A stretch of 34,662 nucleotides of DNA from Bergeyella zoohelcum ATCC 43767 (GCF_000301075.1 NZ_JH932293.1:486423-521084); one strand, 5' to 3'. Positions 1-8,931 are shown, counted from the stretch's first letter. Numbers and translations: made by a program. The notes: generated by a model not told the origin, from the letters alone.

Positions 1-48
1 TAATCATTTAATAAAAAAAAATAAATCAACATTTTAAATTTAAAAACG

Positions 49-1284
49 ATGAACAAAACAACAATCAAGATCAGTGTGTTAGCGTTCTTAGGTTTTATGA
101 CTTATGGTTACGCACAGCAACAGCAGCAAGACCCTTACAAGGGTAAAGTAGGGGTAAACACCATAGCACCGAGTGCTACGATGGATGTACAGCCGAATAG
201 TGATAACGCCCGAGCAGAAGCAAAAACCAACGAAGGGATTATTGCCCCAAAGCTAAGCAAGACGAGAATTGCTAATATTGCTACCCCAGTAGAAGGTACT
301 TTGGTGTATGCTACGGATGAAACTACTTCTCCTATTTCTGCTTATACAGGAGGAGATACGAAAGTAGCGAAGATTACGGAAAAAGGGTACTATTATTACA
401 ACGGTACCGAGTGGGTGAAAGCGGGGAATAATTCACCGGCTGTAGATGGTTCTAAGTGGACCAATGATACAGCAAATAATGTGGTAAAATTAGCCAATTT
501 ATCTAATGGAACTACATCAAGAACGGATGATAAAAATGTTTTTATTAATAATGAAGGAAATATTGGAATAGGACAAGCTCAGCCTGTATATGCATTAGAC
601 ATCGAAAGATCTGGAACATTAGGTGGTAATACTGATTATGCATACGGTTCAATGCGACTTTTAAGGTATAGAGATAATGGAAGCATGGGGGTGGATTTTT
701 ATAGAGCAAGGGGAACAAAAGAAAATCCACTTGAAGTTCAAGATAGAGATGGATTGGGAACATTAGCATTCTACGGGTATGATGGTACGCAGTTTAGGAC
801 AGCTGGAAGTATGAGTTTTAATGTTGCTGGAACTCCTACAGGAGGGCTCGTTCCTGTTAAATTTAATATCTCTTTTAGAAATCAAGCAAGCGGAGGGAAT
901 ATGTCAAATGGATATAACTCTGTGTTTTCGATACTTCCCAATGGACATACCGGGATAGGAGTCTTTAACCCGACCGAAAGACTAGATGTAGCAGGGAAAA
1001 TAAAATCCTCTGCTTTATCAGGCACAGGAGACCGTGTAGTAGTAGCGGATCAAAATGGGGTGCTGAAAACCAGTCAATTTGTAATGAAAGCTACAGATAC
1101 ATCTAGTTCTTGTAGCCAAGAAAATGCAGGAGCTATTCACTATAAAGAAATAGATAAAGGAGGAAAAATGGTAGGTGTGTTTGGTTTCTGTACGCGTGAT
1201 ACACAAGGAAATTACAAGTGGGCATACAACATGGGAGGAGCGAATATGTTAGATGGTACGGGTGCTTTTGGTAGTGGATTATAG
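49..1284 (+). CDS. Secreted surface protein with GxxGIGxxxPxxxLDV repeats
   Basis: A 411-residue protein of unknown function. It has a Sec signal peptide (Lys-containing start, hydrophobic stretch about 7-20, then YAQ). Three copies of a short beta-type motif are visible: GKVGVNTIAPSATMDV (32-47), GNIGIGQAQPVYALDI (170-185) and GHTGIGVFNPTERLDV (299-314). Such motifs are common in flavobacterial adhesin-like proteins and resemble repeats in phage tail-fibre heads. The C-terminal 60 residues hold two cysteines (C355 and C381) around GAIHYKE, possibly a disulphide-closed tip. No T9SS sorting domain and no lipobox are seen, so how it is held at the surface is unclear. It ends against a strong terminator shared with the convergent glnN gene. 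Only 48 bases of upstream sequence are present, so promoter and neighbours cannot be judged. The start is the first ATG before the signal peptide. Confidence 0.8.
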   Translation: MNKTTIKISVLAFLGFMTYGYAQQQQQDPYKGKVGVNTIAPSATMDVQPNSDNARAEAKTNEGIIAPKLSKTRIANIATPVEGTLVYATDETTSPISAYTGGDTKVAKITEKGYYYYNGTEWVKAGNNSPAVDGSKWTNDTANNVVKLANLSNGTTSRTDDKNVFINNEGNIGIGQAQPVYALDIERSGTLGGNTDYAYGSMRLLRYRDNGSMGVDFYRARGTKENPLEVQDRDGLGTLAFYGYDGTQFRTAGSMSFNVAGTPTGGLVPVKFNISFRNQASGGNMSNGYNSVFSILPNGHTGIGVFNPTERLDVAGKIKSSALSGTGDRVVVADQNGVLKTSQFVMKATDTSSSCSQENAGAIHYKEIDKGGKMVGVFGFCTRDTQGNYKWAYNMGGANMLDGTGAFGSGL

Positions 1285-1316
1285 TTTAAAGTTTTTATAA
1301 AACCCCTTTAAAATGA

Positions 1317-1353
1317 AAAATCCCTTATACTTATCATAAGTATAAGGGATTTT
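1317..1353. terminator. Bidirectional terminator between surface-protein gene and glnN
   Basis: A perfect 17-bp inverted repeat (1317-1333 and 1337-1353) with a 3-base centre. The ends are A-rich on the left and T-rich on the right, so it can act as an intrinsic terminator on both strands. It lies between two convergent stop codons (1284 and 1374). Confidence 0.85.
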
Positions 1354-1373
1354 CTTATGGAAAATACGATTTT

Positions 1374-3572
1374 TTATTTGGTATATAAAAGTTCTCTGTA
1401 TTTGGTCATTGGCCAAAGCTCATCATCTACCAGCATTTCTAAAGCATCACTTGCTTCACGGATTTTTTCAAATCTCGGTTTTACATCGTTACAATATTTT
1501 TCAGCTTGTTCTTGTCCGTGTAGAGTTTTCGCTTCTCTTTTGGCTATCAAAAGTTCATCTACTCCTACTTTGATTTGAGCTACATTTTCAGAGATACTTC
1601 GTATTAAGTCCATCTGTTCTTTCGCTAAAGCTAAAAATTCTTCTTGCCCAAAGATTTCTTTCAGCCCTTTTACATTATCTATCAGTCTGTTTTGATAGTT
1701 CAGTGCCGCTGGAATAATATGATTTCTAGCAATGTCAGAAAGCACCTTGGCTTCTATATCTATATTTGTAGAATATTTTTCTAGCTTGATTTCATTTCTC
1801 GCCTCAAACTCTCTTTCATTATAGATACCTAGCTCCTGGAACAGCTGAATAAATTTCTCTTGGACAGCACCTTGGAGGGCTTCAGGTGTGGTTTTGAAAT
1901 TGCTTAGACCTCTTTTCTCCGCTTCGGCTTCCCATTCTTTAGAATAACCATCTCCCTCAAAGAGTATCGGTTTGATTTCTTTAATGTATTCTCTTAGAAT
2001 GTTGAAAATCGCTTCGTCTTTTTTAAGATTTTTAGCAGCAATGATGGCTTCTACTTCGTCCTTGAAATTCTTTAATTGTTTTGCCACCATGGCATTGAGT
2101 ACGGTCATTGGCTCGGCACAATTGGCAGAAGAACCTACAGCACGGAACTCAAATTTATTTCCCGTAAATGCAAATGGAGAGGTCCTGTTTCTATCTGTAT
2201 TATCCAGTAATATTTCAGGAATTTTCCCTACCACATTCAGCTTAAGGTCTGTTTTTTCTTCAGGCGAAAGTTTACCATCGGTTACTTTTTCTAGTTCTTC
2301 CAAAACGCTAGAAAGTTGGCTCCCGATGAAAGCGGAAACAATGGCAGGTGGAGCTTCATTGGCTCCTAATCGGTGGTCATTACTTGCAGATGCAATGCTG
2401 GCTCTTAATAAATCTCCATAGACATGAAGTGCTTTTAGGGTATTGATAAAGAAAGTGAGAAACTGTAGATTTTTCTTAGGATTTTTCCCAGGGCTTAGCA
2501 GATTCTCTCCAGTATCTGTTGCCAAAGACCAGTTATTATGTTTACCACTTCCATTTACTCCTTTAAAAGGTTTTTCGTGGAAGAGAATATGAAAATGATG
2601 TTTGTGAGCAATTCTCGCCATGATGTCCATGAGCAGGGAATTATGATCTACGGCTACATTGGTTTCCTCATACATCGGTGCAAGCTCAAACTGGTTAGGG
2701 GCTACCTCATTATGTCTTGTGGTAACGGGAATACCCAGCTTCATACACTCTATTTCTAGTTCCTTCATGAAATTAAGCACTCGGGTAGGAATAGCTCCGA
2801 AATAGTGGTCATCCAGTTGCTGTCCTTTTGCAGGAGAGTGTCCTAACAGTGTACGCCCTGTAAAGATGAGGTCAGGACGCGTTTTGTACAAAGCACTATC
2901 TACTAAGAAATACTCTTGCTCCCATCCCAGAGATGGCGTTACTTTGGTTACATTCTTATCAAAATATCTTTGGCAAATATCCGTTGCAGCTTTGTCAATG
3001 GCATGGATGGCTCTCAGTAAAGGTGTTTTATAGTCCAAAGATTCTCCAGTATAGGAAATGAAAATAGATGGAATACAAAGCGTAGTACCGATGATAAAAG
3101 CAGGAGACGAAGGATCCCATGCAGAATAGCCCCTTGCCTCAAAGGTGTTTCTGATGCCGCCATTCGGAAAAGAAGAAGCATCAGGCTCTTGCTGAATGAG
3201 CATACTGCCATTAAATCTTTCTATTGCTCTATCGCTTTCAAAGGGAGTAAAGAATGAATCGTGTTTTTCTGCGGTGGAGCCTGTCAAAGGCTGAAACCAG
3301 TGGGTGTAGTGCGTAGCACCTTTGGATAAAGCCCAGTCTTTCATGGCTACAGCAATCTGGTCGGCAATGTGTCTTTCTATATTGGTTCCCTTCTTTATGG
3401 TATCTGTGATAGAGGAAAAGGCTTCTTTGGTAAGATAAGAACGCATGGTTTCTTCTGAGAAGACATTTTCACAAAAGAGTTCTGATAATTTTTTAGGAAT
3501 TTCCACGGCATTATCTTTCCTATAATTTCTAAAAGGCAGTTCTGCCAATGCTTTTAGTCTTAATGTGGACAT
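1374..3572 (-). CDS. glnN: Glutamine synthetase type III
   Basis: ATP-dependent ligation of ammonia to glutamate to give glutamine, cytosolic. Length (732 aa) fits the GSIII family (about 700-730 aa), not GSI or GSII. Recognisable GSIII blocks: HWFQPLTG (91-98), the metal/substrate segment EQEYFLVD (218-225), NQFELAP (293-299), and the ATP/glutamate segment NGSGKHNNWS (340-349). The C-terminal region is the helical GSIII extension. GSIII is the usual ammonia-assimilating synthetase of Bacteroidetes. The gene stands alone: it converges with the surface-protein gene and has a non-coding gap upstream. A TAATTTTG -7 box lies 20 bases before the ATG, with a 12-bp palindrome just upstream that could be an operator. 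Confident call. Confidence 0.97.
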   Translation of the reverse strand: MSTLRLKALAELPFRNYRKDNAVEIPKKLSELFCENVFSEETMRSYLTKEAFSSITDTIKKGTNIERHIADQIAVAMKDWALSKGATHYTHWFQPLTGSTAEKHDSFFTPFESDRAIERFNGSMLIQQEPDASSFPNGGIRNTFEARGYSAWDPSSPAFIIGTTLCIPSIFISYTGESLDYKTPLLRAIHAIDKAATDICQRYFDKNVTKVTPSLGWEQEYFLVDSALYKTRPDLIFTGRTLLGHSPAKGQQLDDHYFGAIPTRVLNFMKELEIECMKLGIPVTTRHNEVAPNQFELAPMYEETNVAVDHNSLLMDIMARIAHKHHFHILFHEKPFKGVNGSGKHNNWSLATDTGENLLSPGKNPKKNLQFLTFFINTLKALHVYGDLLRASIASASNDHRLGANEAPPAIVSAFIGSQLSSVLEELEKVTDGKLSPEEKTDLKLNVVGKIPEILLDNTDRNRTSPFAFTGNKFEFRAVGSSANCAEPMTVLNAMVAKQLKNFKDEVEAIIAAKNLKKDEAIFNILREYIKEIKPILFEGDGYSKEWEAEAEKRGLSNFKTTPEALQGAVQEKFIQLFQELGIYNEREFEARNEIKLEKYSTNIDIEAKVLSDIARNHIIPAALNYQNRLIDNVKGLKEIFGQEEFLALAKEQMDLIRSISENVAQIKVGVDELLIAKREAKTLHGQEQAEKYCNDVKPRFEKIREASDALEMLVDDELWPMTKYRELLYTK

Positions 3573-3592
3573 GAGTATTGATTTTTATAGGG

Positions 3593-3600
3593 CAAAATTA
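3593..3600 (-). promoter_or_regulatory. Putative glnN -7 promoter box (TAATTTTG)
   Basis: On the minus strand this reads TAATTTTG, an exact match to the Bacteroidetes -7 consensus TAnnTTTG, 20 bases upstream of the glnN ATG. No TTG at the expected -33 spacing was found. The palindrome TCAATATATTGA (3610-3621) sits 9 bases further upstream. Confidence 0.4.
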
Positions 3601-3621
3601 GTAAAAATATCAATATATTGA

Positions 3622-3840
3622 GATGTACCCCTGGAAAAAGTAGGGTATTAAATGTATATGGAGGTTTTAAAGAGAAAAATTGTTTTTGTACAATGATTTT
3701 AGAAGTGGGAGATGAGGTGTTAGAGGTTAGAGATTGTACAATGTACTAAGTATAATGTACGATGACTTTAGAAATGAGAGATGAGGAACTATTCGCTATA
3801 CGCCAGAAGCTAAATGCCAATCACTAAAAACTTATCGTTT
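3622..3840. repeat. Decayed intergenic repeat tract
   Basis: Non-coding gap between glnN and the SOD gene. Two 31-base units at 3687-3717 and 3756-3786 match at 27 of 31 positions (TGTACAATGATTTTAGAA... against TGTACGATGACTTTAGAA..., both ending GAGATGAGG). A third TGTACAATG copy lies at 3735-3743 between them. No ORF or tRNA is seen. It looks like an eroded repeat element of the kind scattered between genes in this group. Confidence 0.55.
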
Positions 3841-3869
3841 ATAATAAAAAGTATAGTGTATATAAAAAA

Positions 3870-3892
3870 GCACCTCCTATTTTAGGAGGTGC
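3870..3892 (-). terminator. Terminator of the SOD gene
   Basis: Perfect 9-bp stem (3870-3878 with 3884-3892) and a 5-base loop. On the minus strand the stem is followed by TTTTTT. It lies about 20 bases beyond the SOD stop codon. Confidence 0.85.
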
Positions 3893-3912
3893 CATGGTTT
3901 ATCCGTGAAGTA

Positions 3913-4509
3913 TTATTTATTATAATTTTCTTCTACTTTATCCCAATTGATTATATCAAAGAAAACAGAAACATACTCAGGTCTTCTGTTCTGATAGTTA
4001 AGGTAGTAGGCGTGTTCCCATACATCTAATCCTAAAATAGGAGTTCCTTCGCATCCTACTCCTTCCATTAATGGATTATCTTGGTTAGGCGTAGAGCAAA
4101 CTTCTAAGCTACCATCTTCTTTTTTGCAGAGCCATGCCCATCCAGAACCGAATCTCGTCTTTGCTGCTTCTGAAAAATCTGTTTTGAACTTTTCAAAACC
4201 TCCATAAGCGTCTATTGCTTTTGCTACATTGCCCACAGGAGTTTTGCTTCCACCTGGTGTAAGGATGTCCCAAAATAATGAGTGGTTATAGTGCCCACCT
4301 CCGTTATTTCTAACGGCTGGTTTTTCAAATCCTTTTACACAGATTTCTTCGATGGAAAGGTTTTCTAAGTCCGTTCCTTTAATTGCATTATTTAAGTTGT
4401 CCACATACGCTTGGTGGTGTTTAGAGTGGTGGATTTCCATTGTTTTAGCATCAATGGTAGGTTCTAAAGCATCGTAAGCGTACGGTAATTTTGGTAATTC
4501 AAATGACAT
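3913..4509 (-). CDS. Superoxide dismutase, Fe/Mn family (Mn-type residues)
   Basis: Converts superoxide to oxygen and hydrogen peroxide. At 198 aa it is a typical single-domain Fe/Mn SOD with no signal peptide, so cytosolic. Metal ligands by alignment with E. coli SodA are H27, H76, D162 and H166 (in LDVWEHAYY). The sequence [11 protein letters not shown] (70-80) and Q143 in TPNQDNPL place the second-sphere glutamine where Mn-SODs carry it, whereas Fe-SODs carry it near the second histidine. That favours a manganese or cambialistic enzyme, but metal use cannot be fixed from sequence alone. It has its own terminator and a possible -7 box, so it is probably monocistronic. Rho lies upstream on the same strand, about 100 bases away. 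Confidence 0.96.
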   Translation of the reverse strand: MSFELPKLPYAYDALEPTIDAKTMEIHHSKHHQAYVDNLNNAIKGTDLENLSIEEICVKGFEKPAVRNNGGGHYNHSLFWDILTPGGSKTPVGNVAKAIDAYGGFEKFKTDFSEAAKTRFGSGWAWLCKKEDGSLEVCSTPNQDNPLMEGVGCEGTPILGLDVWEHAYYLNYQNRRPEYVSVFFDIINWDKVEENYNK

Positions 4510-4544
4510 ATTGTTATTTTTAAATGTTGAAAATATTTACAGAC

Positions 4545-4552
4545 CAAAAATA
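4545..4552 (-). promoter_or_regulatory. Putative SOD -7 promoter box (TATTTTTG)
   Basis: The minus strand reads TATTTTTG, fitting TAnnTTTG, 35 bases upstream of the SOD start codon. No TTG is present at the usual 17-23 base spacing, so the call rests on one box. Confidence 0.35.
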
Positions 4553-4610
4553 AGTCTTTTTCAGAAATGTGATTTATATTTTTGCAAGGAAATCTTATAT
4601 CATTATATGA

Positions 4611-6392
4611 TTATTTATTCATTGACATTAAGAATTCCTCATTGTTCATTGTAGATTTCAGACTTTTTTCTACAAACTCCATGGCTTCGGTGGAGTTCAT
4701 GTCAGAAAGGTATTTTCTGAAAATCCACATGCGTTGTCTGGTAAGTTCGTCATGGAGAAGGTCATCTCTTCGGGTAGATGATGCCACAAGGTCAATGGCA
4801 GGATATACTCTTTTATTGGCAATTTTTCTATCTAATACCAATTCCATATTCCCAGTTCCTTTAAACTCTTCAAAGATAACTTCGTCCATTTTAGAGCCAG
4901 TCTCTATCAGTGCCGTAGCAATGATGGTCAGAGAGCCGCCACCTTCTATATTCCTTGCGGAACCAAAGAATCTTTTGGGTTTATGGAGTGCATTGGCGTC
5001 TACTCCTCCGGAGAGAATTTTTCCAGATGCAGGCGTTACCGTATTGTAAGCTCTTGCCAATCGGGTAATGGAATCTAAAAGAATAACTACATCATGTCCA
5101 CATTCTACCATTCTTTGGGCTTTTGCTAGAACCAAATTGGCCACTTTTACATGTTTGTCCGCAGATTCATCAAAGGTAGAAGCGATGACTTCTGCATTCA
5201 CACTTCTTTCCATATCGGTTACCTCCTCCGGTCTTTCATCAATGAGGAGTACCATCATATAAGCTTCGGGGTGATTTGCTGAGATGGCATTAGCTATTTC
5301 TTTCAGTAGCATTGTTTTACCCGTTTTAGGGGGAGCCACTATCATTGCTCTTTGTCCTTTTCCTATCGGGGCAAAGAGATCTACTACTCGGGTGGAAAGG
5401 GTGGTAGATTTCTCTGTAAGGTTAAATTTTTCTTCCGGGAAGAGCGGTGTAAGGTGGTCAAAACTTACCCTGTCTTTAATAAAAGAAAGTTCTCTTCCAT
5501 TAACTTCGATAGGATTGAGTAATGAAAAATATTTTTCCCCTTCTTTTGGAAGTCTTACGATGCCCTTTACCGTATCTCCTGTTTTGAGTCCAAAATTTCG
5601 GATTTGAGCGGTAGAAACATACACATCATCTGGAGATGAAATATAGGAAAAATCGGATGAGCGGAGGAAACCATAGTTGTCAGGAAGAATTTCTAATACG
5701 CCCTCAATGGTTACTAAACCATCAAAATTAAATTCCTTTTTAGGCTCTACTTCTGGCTGAGGTTCTGCCTTTTTGGTAACAGCAGGGAGTAGATTGGGAT
5801 TATTCATAGGAGCCGAAGAGGTGTTTTGCTGTTGCCCTTGTTTAGGGGCATTGTTTTCATTTTTAGGCTCTTCGCTATTGTTTTTTTGTCTTTTTTTCTG
5901 ACGATTGTTTTGTTTAGCATTACCTTGCGGACGAGGTTTTGCCTGTGGATTTTGCTCTTCCACTTTTACTTCCTCTTTTGTTTCAGTGGCAGTAGTTTCC
6001 GCATTTGGGGTTTCTATTTTTTCAGAGGTGTTTTTATTTTTTCTCTTTCTGCTTTTAGCATTTTCAGAAGGTAGAGTGTTTTTTTCACTGGTTTCAGCCT
6101 CTGTAGAAGCGGTTTGTTCTACATTTTGAGTCTTAGCATTCTTCCTGCGAGTATTTCTTGCAGGCTTTTCTGTGGGGTGCTCTTGCGTGCTGGCTACCGC
6201 TTCTTCTGTGGGTTTCGGTGATTTTTCTTGAATATAATTCAGTACCGTATCTTTATTAGTAGCTTGAAAATCTAATATTTCAAAGACAATATCATTAGAT
6301 TTCGCTGTTCTTTGCATTTTGATTCCCAAGTCTTTAGCTATTTTTCTAAGCTCGGTCATCGGCTTTGCTTTTAGTACATCTAGCGTAAACAT
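4611..6392 (-). CDS. rho: Transcription termination factor Rho with long disordered insert
   Basis: Hexameric RNA-dependent ATPase that ends transcription. Its 593 aa exceed the E. coli protein (419). Order: Rho_N helical domain (1-45); a low-complexity Lys/Glu/Asn/Gln/Thr-rich insert of about 170 residues (about 55-220); the cold-shock-like RNA-binding domain (about 225-300); then the ATPase core. Core motifs: Walker A APPKTGKT (353-360), catalytic DERPEE (385-390), Walker B VVILLD (435-440), Q-loop [17 protein letters not shown] (461-477) and R-loop KGTGN (511-515). All catalytic residues are present. Large N-terminal inserts are known in Rho of Bacteroidetes and Actinobacteria and can add RNA binding. 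Divergently arranged with the DUF4293 gene. Confidence 0.97.
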   Translation of the reverse strand: MFTLDVLKAKPMTELRKIAKDLGIKMQRTAKSNDIVFEILDFQATNKDTVLNYIQEKSPKPTEEAVASTQEHPTEKPARNTRRKNAKTQNVEQTASTEAETSEKNTLPSENAKSRKRKNKNTSEKIETPNAETTATETKEEVKVEEQNPQAKPRPQGNAKQNNRQKKRQKNNSEEPKNENNAPKQGQQQNTSSAPMNNPNLLPAVTKKAEPQPEVEPKKEFNFDGLVTIEGVLEILPDNYGFLRSSDFSYISSPDDVYVSTAQIRNFGLKTGDTVKGIVRLPKEGEKYFSLLNPIEVNGRELSFIKDRVSFDHLTPLFPEEKFNLTEKSTTLSTRVVDLFAPIGKGQRAMIVAPPKTGKTMLLKEIANAISANHPEAYMMVLLIDERPEEVTDMERSVNAEVIASTFDESADKHVKVANLVLAKAQRMVECGHDVVILLDSITRLARAYNTVTPASGKILSGGVDANALHKPKRFFGSARNIEGGGSLTIIATALIETGSKMDEVIFEEFKGTGNMELVLDRKIANKRVYPAIDLVASSTRRDDLLHDELTRQRMWIFRKYLSDMNSTEAMEFVEKSLKSTMNNEEFLMSMNK

Positions 6393-6506
6393 TTAGTGTA
6401 TGTGTATATTTTTAAATAATTTTCAAATAAAAGTGAGAAATTAAAATGGGAAAAAAGAAGAAAATATTCCCTAAGTGTGGTGCAAATCTACATTATTTTT
6501 TGATAA

Positions 6507-6530
6507 TTGCAAAAATTATTGGTATTTTTG
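6507..6530 (+). promoter_or_regulatory. Promoter of the DUF4293 gene; decides its start codon
   Basis: The -7 box TATTTTTG (6523-6530) matches TAnnTTTG, and a TTG lies about 20 bases upstream, within the Bacteroidetes consensus spacing. Transcription should begin within a few bases of the ATG at 6539. This rules out an in-frame start at 6446 and suggests a very short or absent leader. Confidence 0.6.
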
Positions 6531-6538
6531 CATTCGAT

Positions 6539-6916
6539 ATGTTACAAAGAGTACAAAGTATTTGGATGTTCATTGCCTCATTATTTTCCTCTACGCTTTT
6601 TTTTGTGGGGGATGATGTGGACTATTCGGGGATTTTTTTTCTCTTCGGACTGGTAACAGGAGGCGTGTTTTTTAATATTTTCAATTTTAAGAAAAGAAAA
6701 AATCAGATTTTTATTAATCGGGTTTTGATTTTGATAAACGCTTTGTTGATCGGTTTATTGGTGTACTGGCTACTCAATTTATCTGGAGGAATTGATATTC
6801 CTGAGAAAGGTATTGAGCCAATATTCCCCATCTTAGCTATTGTGTGTTTAATCATTGCCAATACACACATCCGCCGAGATGAGCGGCTCGTAAAATCAGT
6901 AGATAGGCTTCGATAA
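6539..6916 (+). CDS. DUF4293 family membrane protein
   Basis: A 125-residue integral membrane protein of unknown function. From MLQRVQSIWMF it has four hydrophobic segments (about 8-24, 31-48, 62-79 and 94-109) and a basic C-terminus. The MxQRxQ start followed by four helices is the pattern of DUF4293, which I know as a Bacteroidetes family. The reading frame is open from 6446, but the residues before 6539 (MGKKKKIFPKCG...) do not fit the family, and a good promoter lies in that stretch, so I chose ATG 6539. Divergent from rho, a neighbourhood I believe recurs in flavobacteria. It is followed by its own terminator. Confidence 0.75.
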   Translation: MLQRVQSIWMFIASLFSSTLFFVGDDVDYSGIFFLFGLVTGGVFFNIFNFKKRKNQIFINRVLILINALLIGLLVYWLLNLSGGIDIPEKGIEPIFPILAIVCLIIANTHIRRDERLVKSVDRLR

Positions 6917-6941
6917 ACGCTTAACGATTTTTTTTGAGTGT

Positions 6942-6980
6942 AAACAGTCTCTGAAAAAGGGGCTGTTTTTCTTTTTTATT
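6942..6980 (+). terminator. Terminator after the DUF4293 gene
   Basis: A 10-bp stem including G-U pairs (6942-6951 with 6959-6968), a 7-base A-rich loop and a T-rich tail to about 6980. The tail runs directly into the -7 box of the next gene. Confidence 0.7.
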
Positions 6981-6982
6981 CT

Positions 6983-6990
6983 TATTTTTG
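6983..6990 (+). promoter_or_regulatory. Putative -7 box of the ABC exporter gene (TATTTTTG)
   Basis: TATTTTTG fits TAnnTTTG and lies 22 bases upstream of the ATG at 7013. The expected -33 position falls inside the preceding terminator and holds only T-rich sequence. Confidence 0.4.
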
Positions 6991-7012
6991 TTTTTTATTT
7001 ATTTTATTCAGC

Positions 7013-8854
7013 ATGAGTTATTACAGGCGAGCGATTTCCTACATTTTACCTTATAAAGGTTCGTTAGCAACGGGGATTTTTTTTAATATTCTGTACGCGG
7101 TTTTTAACATTACAGCCATCGCATTTTTTATTCCTGTGCTCAATATTCTTTTTGACCAAAAAACACCTAGAGTAGAAAGTAAGCCCGTTTTTTCGGGAAA
7201 TGTTTCAGAACTGATTACTTACTTGAAAGATAGTTTTAATTTTTATATCCAGACGGTAGAAGAAACCAAGGGTGCAGAATATGTACTGCTGATTACTTGC
7301 GTTTTCTTCATTGGTATGTTCTTGTTTAGGAATGTATTTAGTTATTTATCAGAATTTTATCTTACCTATTCTAGAACGGGAGTGAGCAGAGATTTTAGAG
7401 TTCAGCTGCACAATAAAATTCTAGACCTTCCTGTTTCATTTTTTTCAGATACTAGGAAAGGAGATATTTTTGCTAGAATTACCTCTGATGTGGGAGAAAT
7501 AGAGCATAATATTCTCAATTCACTGATAGATTTGATTCGTTCACCCATCGTCATTATTCTCACGATGAGCTATTTACTGTATTTGAATTTTGAACTCACT
7601 ATTTTTACCCTCATCGTTTTTCCTATTATGGGAACCATTATTTCTGTGATTGGTAAGAGCTTAAAGAAAAATACTGGAGAAGCACAAAATGAGTTGGGAA
7701 GAATGTACTCTTTTGTAGATGAAACACTTGTAGGGCTCAAAATCATTAAAATCTTTGGTGCATCGGAGCAGATTAAAGCCAGATTTGATGCGTCACTTAA
7801 CCGCTTGAGAAATTTGTCCCTAAAACTTTTTAAAAGACAAGCTATGGCATCTCCTACCAGTGAACTTTTGGGGGCACTCACCATCGGAATGATTGTGTAT
7901 TTCGGAGGGCGACTCTCATTACAGGGAAAAGGGCTTTCTGGTGCAGAGTTTTTAGCATACATCTCATTGTTTTATACTATACTAGACCCGCTAAAAAAAC
8001 TTTCTGGTTCCATTTCTAATTTCCAAAAAGGAGAAGTTTCTGCGAAGAGAATTTTTGATGTCCTAGATGCAGATTACCAAATCCGTGAGATAGAAAATGC
8101 CATAGAAGTGGAGGAGCTTAAGGAGAAAATAGAGTTTAAAAACATTACATTTGGTTATGAAGACCAAGTGATTCTCAAAGATTTTTCACTCACCATTCCA
8201 AAAGGGAAGATGGTGGCCCTTGTAGGGCAAAGTGGAAGTGGAAAGAGTACGATAGCCAATCTTATTACTCGGTTTTATGATGTTCAGGAAGGAGAGATTC
8301 TTATTGACGGCGTGAATATTAAAAACATCAAACTCTCATCTTACAGAAAACTCTTCGGATTGGTTACACAGGATAATATTTTGTTTAATGACAGCATTGC
8401 TAATAATATTTCTCTAGGACAGCCAGAAGCGTCATTGATCCAAATAGAAAATGCGGCCAAGGTAGCTAATGCACATCATTTCGTATCCGAGTTACCTCAT
8501 GCGTACAATACCAGCATAGGAGAAGCAGGAGGTAAGCTTTCGGGAGGACAAAAACAGAGAATTTCCATCGCTAGAGCGGTGCTGAAAAATCCTCCTATTA
8601 TGATTTTGGACGAAGCGACATCTGCTTTGGATACTGAGTCTGAAAAATTGGTACAAGAGGCATTGGAGAATATGATGGAGAACCGTACTTCTTTGGTCAT
8701 TGCTCATAGACTTTCTACCATTAAAAAAGCTGATCATATCGTGGTGATGGAAAAAGGTAAAATCATAGAACAAGGCAACCACCAAACGCTCTATGAGCAG
8801 GCTGGCGTCTATAAAAAGTTAGTGGATTTGCAGAACATTAACGGATTGTCATAA
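7013..8854 (+). CDS. MsbA-like ABC exporter (fused permease and ATPase)
   Basis: A 613-residue half-transporter that should dimerise in the inner membrane. Residues about 15-340 form the six-helix ABC exporter membrane domain; about 371-605 form the nucleotide-binding domain. Motifs: Walker A GQSGSGKST (405-413), Q-loop Q453, signature LSGGQKQR (509-516), Walker B IMILDE (529-534) and switch His565 in IAHRLS. All are intact, so it should be active. Family relatives move lipid A, lipids, drugs or peptides. With no peptidase domain and no partner genes, a lipid flippase or multidrug role is most likely, but the substrate is not defined. Convergent with the MeaB gene; no clear terminator is seen in the 77-base gap. 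Confidence 0.93.
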   Translation: MSYYRRAISYILPYKGSLATGIFFNILYAVFNITAIAFFIPVLNILFDQKTPRVESKPVFSGNVSELITYLKDSFNFYIQTVEETKGAEYVLLITCVFFIGMFLFRNVFSYLSEFYLTYSRTGVSRDFRVQLHNKILDLPVSFFSDTRKGDIFARITSDVGEIEHNILNSLIDLIRSPIVIILTMSYLLYLNFELTIFTLIVFPIMGTIISVIGKSLKKNTGEAQNELGRMYSFVDETLVGLKIIKIFGASEQIKARFDASLNRLRNLSLKLFKRQAMASPTSELLGALTIGMIVYFGGRLSLQGKGLSGAEFLAYISLFYTILDPLKKLSGSISNFQKGEVSAKRIFDVLDADYQIREIENAIEVEELKEKIEFKNITFGYEDQVILKDFSLTIPKGKMVALVGQSGSGKSTIANLITRFYDVQEGEILIDGVNIKNIKLSSYRKLFGLVTQDNILFNDSIANNISLGQPEASLIQIENAAKVANAHHFVSELPHAYNTSIGEAGGKLSGGQKQRISIARAVLKNPPIMILDEATSALDTESEKLVQEALENMMENRTSLVIAHRLSTIKKADHIVVMEKGKIIEQGNHQTLYEQAGVYKKLVDLQNINGLS

Positions 8855-8931
8855 GGATGCTATGAGAAGTTTCGTTTTCTTCCACTTTCAAGTACCTTTA
8901 TCTTTAAGAAAAGAAATTACAAAGTCAATCG

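Noticed and set aside
2538-2759. Antisense open frames inside glnN, rho, secA and acnB
   Set aside because: They are shadows of strongly conserved genes, with unlikely compositions and no start signals.
6446-6538. N-terminal extension of the DUF4293 protein (MGKKKKIFPKCG...)
   Set aside because: It overlaps a consensus promoter, and the family start MLQRVQ lies at 6539.
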